Below are positions 58,288-64,000 of a DNA stretch of 64,000 nt, piece after piece. The notes beneath the pieces are model-generated. The model was not told the DNA's origin and did not search any database. It saw only the letters and a program-made list of their open reading frames with translations. How positions within the stretch are numbered: the stretch's first letter is position 1; each line of letters starts with the position of its first letter. This DNA is from Collinsella ureilytica. GTDB lineage: Bacteria > Actinomycetota > Coriobacteriia > Coriobacteriales > Coriobacteriaceae. The stretch covers positions 434,001 to 498,000 of the forward strand of contig NZ_JAIMFO010000004.1 in the NCBI RefSeq assembly GCF_019795105.1. The letters run 5' to 3'. A program made the position numbers and the translations under genes.

Positions 58288-59277
58288 TTACGCCTTGAGC
58301 GCAGAGAGATCCACATTCAGCGCATCGGCCGTCTCTTTATTAGAAACAACCTTGAGCTCATCTGCAGCCATATGCTCAATGGGTAACTCTGCTGGCTTGG
58401 CTTTACCGGTCAAGATTTTAACAGCCATCTCGCCAGCCTTATAGCCCAGCTCTTCATAGCTCACCGAGAGTGAGAAAAGGCCACCGGCATCAACTTGAGC
58501 TTCCTCGCCACAAATAACCGGAACCTTTGCATCGCGCGCAATCTGGGCAACTTGAGCCATGCTCGAAGAAACCGTATTGTCGGTAGGCGCATACACAGCG
58601 TCTACCTCGCCAACTGCTGCCTCCATCATGGACTGGATTTCATTGGAGCTCGAAACACCAAAGCGCTTTGATGCAATGCCTAGACGCTCAAGCTCATCTT
58701 CTGCAGCCTTCACCTGAACTGCCGAGTTGGCCTCGGCGGTACTGTACAAAATGCCAACGAGCTTCACCTCAGGCAACACCTTTTTCATAAGATCGAGCTG
58801 CTCGGCCACCGGAGAAAGATCAGATGTGCCCGTAACATTTTTACCTGGTCGATCGCTCGCTTCAGCAAGGCCTGCCTCTACAAAGTCGGTAATCGCGGTT
58901 CCCACAATGGGAATCTCTGAAGTTGCTCCAGCAGCTGCCTGAGCTGCCGGAGTAGCAATGGCAAAGATCAAATCGTCACCGTCACCAGCAAACTTTGCAG
59001 CAATAGTCTGACAAGCAGACTGGTCATTTTGCGCATTTTGCTGGTCAGCCGTGTAGGAAATGCCCGAGGCATCCAAAGCGCGAATGAAACCCTTATTCGC
59101 TGCATCAAGTGCTGGATGCTCAGTGAGCTGTAAGATGCCAATCTTGTACGTAGACGAGCTGGTACCCGAGCCTGAAGGAGCAGAAGCGCCCCCGCAGCCA
59201 ACAAGGCCAAGCCCAGCTACAATACCCGCGCCAGCAAGAGCCAGAGCACTCCGGCGAGAGATAGTACGGTCCTGCAT
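58288..59277 (-). CDS. ABC_sub_bind-family substrate-binding lipoprotein (copy 1)
   Basis: 329 residues with a lipoprotein signal (SRRSALALAGAG, lipobox LGLVGC, cysteine near 28). A type 1 periplasmic-binding fold of the ABC_sub_bind/TrpX family follows: IGILQLTEHPALDAANKGF, FAIATPAAQAAAG, GTSDLSPVAEQLDLMKKVLP, and YAPTDNTVSSSM. The ATG at 59277 has GGAAGGAC about 9 nt upstream. Strongly similar along its whole length to the next gene, from which it is separated by 119 bp. Confidence 0.92.
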   Translation of the reverse strand: MQDRTISRRSALALAGAGIVAGLGLVGCGGASAPSGSGTSSSTYKIGILQLTEHPALDAANKGFIRALDASGISYTADQQNAQNDQSACQTIAAKFAGDGDDLIFAIATPAAQAAAGATSEIPIVGTAITDFVEAGLAEASDRPGKNVTGTSDLSPVAEQLDLMKKVLPEVKLVGILYSTAEANSAVQVKAAEDELERLGIASKRFGVSSSNEIQSMMEAAVGEVDAVYAPTDNTVSSSMAQVAQIARDAKVPVICGEEAQVDAGGLFSLSVSYEELGYKAGEMAVKILTGKAKPAELPIEHMAADELKVVSNKETADALNVDLSALKA

Positions 59278-59396
59278 AGGGATCTGTCCTTCCTTTCGTA
59301 TGCGGCGCATATGTCCGCTTTTCTCCTTTTACCTGCTCAGATGCAAGCGCCAAAGCGCTCATACGAGCAGGACTCAAATAGCTCAAACGAGGCGTA

Positions 59397-60416
59397 CTAC
59401 ACCGTAATATCTGCCGAAAGCCCCGAGATATCCACGCCGCAAGCCTCTGCCATAGCGGCATTTACAATGAGTTTGCACTCGCTGGCACTCAAGGTCTCAA
59501 TTGGCATCTCAGCAGGCGTGGCCTTACCAGTAAGAATCTTGACGGCCATCTCACCGGCCTTACGACCAAGATCCTCATAGTTAATTGAGTAGCTCATCAT
59601 ACCACCGTCTTTAACCATGGTGTCACAGCCCACCACCGTAGGAATGCGGTTCTCTTTTGCAACCATGGCTACCGTTGCCATACCGGCAGCAATCGTATTA
59701 TCAGTAGGCGCATACAGCGCATCTACCTTGCCAACGGCAGACTCTACCACCTGCTGGATTTCGTTTGAGCTGGCTACGGTATAGCGAGTGTGGCCAATGC
59801 CTCTTGCGTCTAAGGCACGCTCAGCCATCTCAATTTGAATCTGTGAGTTTGCCTCTGCCGTGCAATACAAAAGCCCTACCTGGCGAGCCTTGGGAAGAGT
59901 ACGTACCAAAAGATCAATCTGGTCATCCACTGGTGTGAGGTCTGAGCTGCCTGTAATATTGCCACCCGGCTTTTCGTTACTTTCAACAAGACCTGCTGCT
60001 GCAAAGTCCGTAATCGCCGTTCCCACAATAGGAATCTCAGATGTGGCGCTGGCCACGGCCTGAGCAGCAGGAGTTGCAATCGCAAAAATGAGAGTGTCTC
60101 CGTCACTCACAAACTTATGTGCAATGGTTTGGCAAGCAGACTGGTCACCCTGGGCATTTTGCTGGTCAATCTCATAAGAAAGCCCCGATGCATCAAGGGC
60201 AGCGACAAAGCCTTTATTTGATGCATCCAGCGCTGCATGCTCAACCAGCTGAAGTACGCCGATCTTGACTGCCTTCGTGCCCGCGCCAAGCGCTGACCCT
60301 TCAGAAGAAGTGCCTCCACAGCCAGAAAGCCCCAGGCCTGCCACAGCCGCCACACCGGCAAAGGCATACCTCAGCGCAGCACGGCGGGTACAAGGTCGAT
60401 CGTACAACTCGAACAT
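59397..60416 (-). CDS. ABC_sub_bind-family substrate-binding lipoprotein (copy 2)
   Basis: 339 residues, paralogous to copy 1: same lipobox type (LGLSGC, cysteine near 33), IGVLQLVEHAALDASNKGF, FAIATPAAQAVASATSEIPI, GSSDLTPVDDQIDLLVRTLP and YAPTDNTIAAGM. Roughly 60% of residues agree by eye. The ATG at 60416 has GAAAGG 7 nt upstream. It is the first gene of the importer operon. Two binding proteins for one permease suggest two related ligands or affinities. No T-box or tryptophan leader was seen in the 190 bp before it. Confidence 0.92.
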   Translation of the reverse strand: MFELYDRPCTRRAALRYAFAGVAAVAGLGLSGCGGTSSEGSALGAGTKAVKIGVLQLVEHAALDASNKGFVAALDASGLSYEIDQQNAQGDQSACQTIAHKFVSDGDTLIFAIATPAAQAVASATSEIPIVGTAITDFAAAGLVESNEKPGGNITGSSDLTPVDDQIDLLVRTLPKARQVGLLYCTAEANSQIQIEMAERALDARGIGHTRYTVASSNEIQQVVESAVGKVDALYAPTDNTIAAGMATVAMVAKENRIPTVVGCDTMVKDGGMMSYSINYEDLGRKAGEMAVKILTGKATPAEMPIETLSASECKLIVNAAMAEACGVDISGLSADITV

Positions 60417-60610
60417 GGCAAGGCCTTTCTCATAGAATCATCTAAGAGGGAAGTGTACGCCGCCGGGCGCTCATTACGAACGACCCTGCCAGTTATATGG
60501 GCTTTTGTTACCCGTTCGTTACATAGAAACGCGCATCTTGTTGAGTGCAGGCGCGCATCTGCGCGTATGATGATCTACCTGTACGCACGCACATACAAAA
60601 AGGAGGCTGT

Positions 60611-61408
60611 ATGCAAAGCGGAACCGCACAATTTCATCCCATCCAAAACATGCCCTGGGGGCACAATGTCCTCATTGCCGCAGGCCTCGTACTTGCCACC
60701 CTCATACTCTCTCGCCTTTCCGCACGCGCACTCCGCCATCTGCTTTGGCGCAAAGACAATCAGCTCCCAACCTCGACCATCATCGTAAATATTGCTCGTG
60801 TAGCAATCTGGGCAACCAGCGGCAGCATCATTCTCGATAGCTGTTTTGGAATCAGTGCGAACGCCCTTGTTGCCGCCTTAGGTATTGGAGGACTTGCGGT
60901 TTCGCTGGGCTTTCAAAATACCCTCTCTAATCTAATTAGCGGGATTACTATTACGTTTACCGGCCTGGTCAAACCAGGAGACGATATTGAGGTCGGACTC
61001 GTATCAGGAACGGTACAAGACGTAACGTGGAGGCATACAACGATTCGAAACCGCGAAGGACGAACCGTAATTGTGCCCAACGCTATGATTGCCTCTTCGG
61101 TACTGGTGCGCATCCCTCAAGCAAATATGGTAAAGATTCCCATCTCAATCCCGCTTGATCGCACCAGCCACGCTGAGGCAGGAATTGATGAGTTTGCCGG
61201 TAACCTTGCTGAAGCAGTATCTCGAGCAGTGGAACCAATAAGCTCTTTAGAAAAAGAGCCGCGCGTGATCTTTTCTGAGATCACACGCGACTGGATTACT
61301 GGCTCTCTCATTTTGTTCATTCACGCCCCGGAGCGACGAGCCGCTGCAACAGACGCTGCCGTGAGAGCCATTGCGAGCACGTTGCACGAGGTTTCAGCCA
61401 AGGCGTGA
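60611..61408 (+). CDS. Small-conductance mechanosensitive channel (MscS family)
   Basis: 265 residues, compact MscS type. Membrane helices at about 19-38, 58-80 and a pore helix TM3 (NALVAALGIGGLAVSLGFQNTLSNLISG, alternating Gly/Ala and small residues). The beta domain follows with FTGLVKPGDDIEVG, GTVQDVTWRHTTIRNREG and VIVPNAMIASS. It releases solutes on osmotic downshock. The ATG at 60611 has AAGGAGG 5 nt upstream. Divergent from the importer operon and convergent with groL. Confidence 0.92.
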   Translation: MQSGTAQFHPIQNMPWGHNVLIAAGLVLATLILSRLSARALRHLLWRKDNQLPTSTIIVNIARVAIWATSGSIILDSCFGISANALVAALGIGGLAVSLGFQNTLSNLISGITITFTGLVKPGDDIEVGLVSGTVQDVTWRHTTIRNREGRTVIVPNAMIASSVLVRIPQANMVKIPISIPLDRTSHAEAGIDEFAGNLAEAVSRAVEPISSLEKEPRVIFSEITRDWITGSLILFIHAPERRAAATDAAVRAIASTLHEVSAKA

Positions 61409-61510
61409 CGCGCGTACAAGCGTGATGTGCATACAGACGCGAGTACAAATAGATGCGGAATGCGCGAGTGCGGAGCGCCGGGCAAGGCTTCGCGCAGATG
61501 CGGGACGTGC

Positions 61511-61600
61511 GCAGGTATGAGCGCGCACAGGCAGAGTCTCGAGCAACTGCGGAGTGCTCGCAGGTATGAGGTGCGCACAGGCAGAGTCTCACGCAACCGC
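61511..61600. repeat. Tandem imperfect 49-50-bp repeat
   Basis: Two copies starting GCAGGTATGAG at 61511 and 61560 share GCGCACAGGCAGAGTCTC and GCAACYGC. A more degenerate unit lies before them (GCGCAGATGCGGGACGTGC). They fill the space between mscS and the groL terminator and show no coding potential. Confidence 0.6.
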
Positions 61601-61613
61601 AAGCCGCGCCCAA

Positions 61614-61651
61614 ACAAAAAAAGACCCGCTGGCCTTCCTATAACAGGCGGG
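61614..61651 (-). terminator. Terminator of groS-groL
   Basis: On the minus strand CCCGC (61651-61647) and GCGGG (61629-61625) form a stem, with TCTTTTTTT immediately after. A larger stem (AAGACCCGC at 61621-61629 with GCGGGTCTT at 61686-61694) overlaps it. Together they end the groL transcript about 200 bp past its stop. Confidence 0.75.
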
Positions 61652-61852
61652 AACATCGATCCCTCTCCTCTTACAAGAAGACCCTGCGGGTCTTAAAAAC
61701 TACGGCCGAGGACGTGCGAGCTACACATCGAGCTCACAGCCGAGCCGCAGCGAGAACGCCTAAAGCAAGCGTGCTCTCAGGCGGTGAGACTTCAGACTCT
61801 CTTACACTCGAACCTGAAGCCCTCACCTTACAGAGCCAAGACAGCGCGTGTC

Positions 61853-63529
<1,677 letters not shown>

Positions 63530-63817
63530 TTACTCAACCACTGCGTAAATGTCATCGGCGCGCATGAGGAGATAATCCTCACCGTCGACCTTAATCTCAT
63601 TACCGCCAAACTTGCCGTAAATCACCACGTCGCCGGCCTTAACATCAACAGGAATGCGCTCACCATTCTCGGCACGCTTGCCCTCGCCCACGGCAACAAC
63701 AGTTCCGCGCTGAGGCTTCTCCTGTGCGTTGCTGGCGATATACAGACCAGATGCCGTTTTCTGCTCGGCGGCATCAGGCTTGACCAGAACGCGATCTGCG
63801 AGAGGCTTAAGACTCAT
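63530..63817 (-). CDS. groS: Co-chaperonin GroES (10 kDa)
   Basis: 95 residues, the lid of the GroEL chamber. It shows MSLKPLADRVLVKP, the mobile loop EQKTASGLYIASNAQEKPQ and the terminal DYLLMRADDIYAVVE. The ATG at 63817 has AAGGAGG 5 nt upstream; a longer open frame to 63943 lies in the leader and has no site. First gene of the groS-groL operon. Confidence 0.97.
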   Translation of the reverse strand: MSLKPLADRVLVKPDAAEQKTASGLYIASNAQEKPQRGTVVAVGEGKRAENGERIPVDVKAGDVVIYGKFGGNEIKVDGEDYLLMRADDIYAVVE

Positions 63818-63924
63818 GGGTTCCTCCTTCATCGATGGGTCGGGCACGTGCTGCCCGCACCGATCACTCGTACGTACGGTGTGAATAGTACCCATCGGCT
63901 CAGAGCTATACAACGCAACATCAA

Positions 63925-63952
63925 AAAATCTAAATATCAGCACTTAGATTTT
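63925..63952 (-). promoter_or_regulatory. Inverted repeat in the groS promoter region
   Basis: AAAATCTAA and TTAGATTTT form a perfect 9-bp dyad with a 10-bp spacer. On the minus strand TTTAGA overlaps one arm and TATAGC follows 18 bp later, so it could cover the -35 of the groS promoter. It matches neither CIRCE (TTAGCACTC-N9-GAGTGCTAA) nor HAIR. A candidate operator for another heat-shock regulator. Confidence 0.5.
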
Positions 63953-64000
63953 ATGATGATATTCTATATAGGTAGCAAAGACTGAGAAGGTCTGTCTGGG

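Noticed and set aside
63818-64000. CIRCE element before groS
   Set aside because: The short word CAGCACTTAGA resembles one arm only; the second GAGTGCTAA arm is absent.

Overview
The window looks like part of a Coriobacteriia chromosome, most likely Atopobiaceae (Atopobium/Lancefieldella-like). This is inferred from protein character, moderate GC content, and gene order such as rplJ-rplL, rpoB-rpoC and an ECF module next to truA; there was no database search. It is mostly minus-strand housekeeping sequence with accessory islands and several decayed genes. No tRNA, rRNA, IS element, prophage or CRISPR array was seen.

Layout. 1-4.9 kb: tyrS (cut by the window edge), a MetE-core methyltransferase with a LysR regulator, and an AAA/DUF4143 ATPase gene stopped by an in-frame TGA directly after Walker A, preceded by three 23-bp iterons. 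5.2-12.7 kb: a sortase-assembled pilus island (SipA-like protein, FctA-like backbone pilin, class B sortase, FctB-like minor pilin, giant adhesin). Its order resembles the streptococcal FCT island, and a 12-G tract plus a palindrome lie upstream. 12.9-22.3 kb: class A PBP, argR, a glycosyltransferase, truA, a single-chain ECF transporter (A-A-T fusion), a DUF1648 membrane protein and ychF. 22.6-30.7 kb: rpoC with a long C-terminal HhH and acidic extension, and rpoB with a changed fork-loop-2 segment. 30.8-36.5 kb: galU, a small GNAT protein, and a polar amino acid ABC transporter with a class I amidotransferase-like hydrolase. 37.4-38.7 kb: rplJ-rplL with an L10 leader and attenuator. 38.74-38.83 kb: an orphan promoter, hairpin and terminator that look like a roughly 52-nt small RNA. 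38.9-49.1 kb: aminotransferase, flavoprotein-like protein, GlcNAc-kinase-like protein, glutaredoxin, DAHP synthase, methionine aminopeptidase with a SEC-C zinc motif, CsbD-like protein, asnS and a Sel1-repeat protein.

49.5-56.4 kb is an accessory region in decay: an AraC regulator, a second AAA/DUF4143 ATPase broken by one inserted base, a GH1 beta-glucosidase with a large in-frame internal deletion, a metallo-beta-lactamase-fold gene fused out of frame to the truncated 3' end of a beta-glucoside PTS permease, and a PRD regulator that keeps few of its expected histidines. 56.4-60.4 kb encodes an ABC importer of the TrpXYZ/ABC_sub_bind type with two tandem paralogous lipoproteins. 60.6-63.8 kb holds an MscS channel and groS-groL; a long inverted repeat, not a CIRCE element, lies upstream of groS.

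The points most worth following up are the putative phase-variable pilus island with an apparently dyad-deficient signal-peptidase homologue, the orphan small RNA, the RNA polymerase extension and insertion, and the parallel single-base inactivation of two related ATPase genes.
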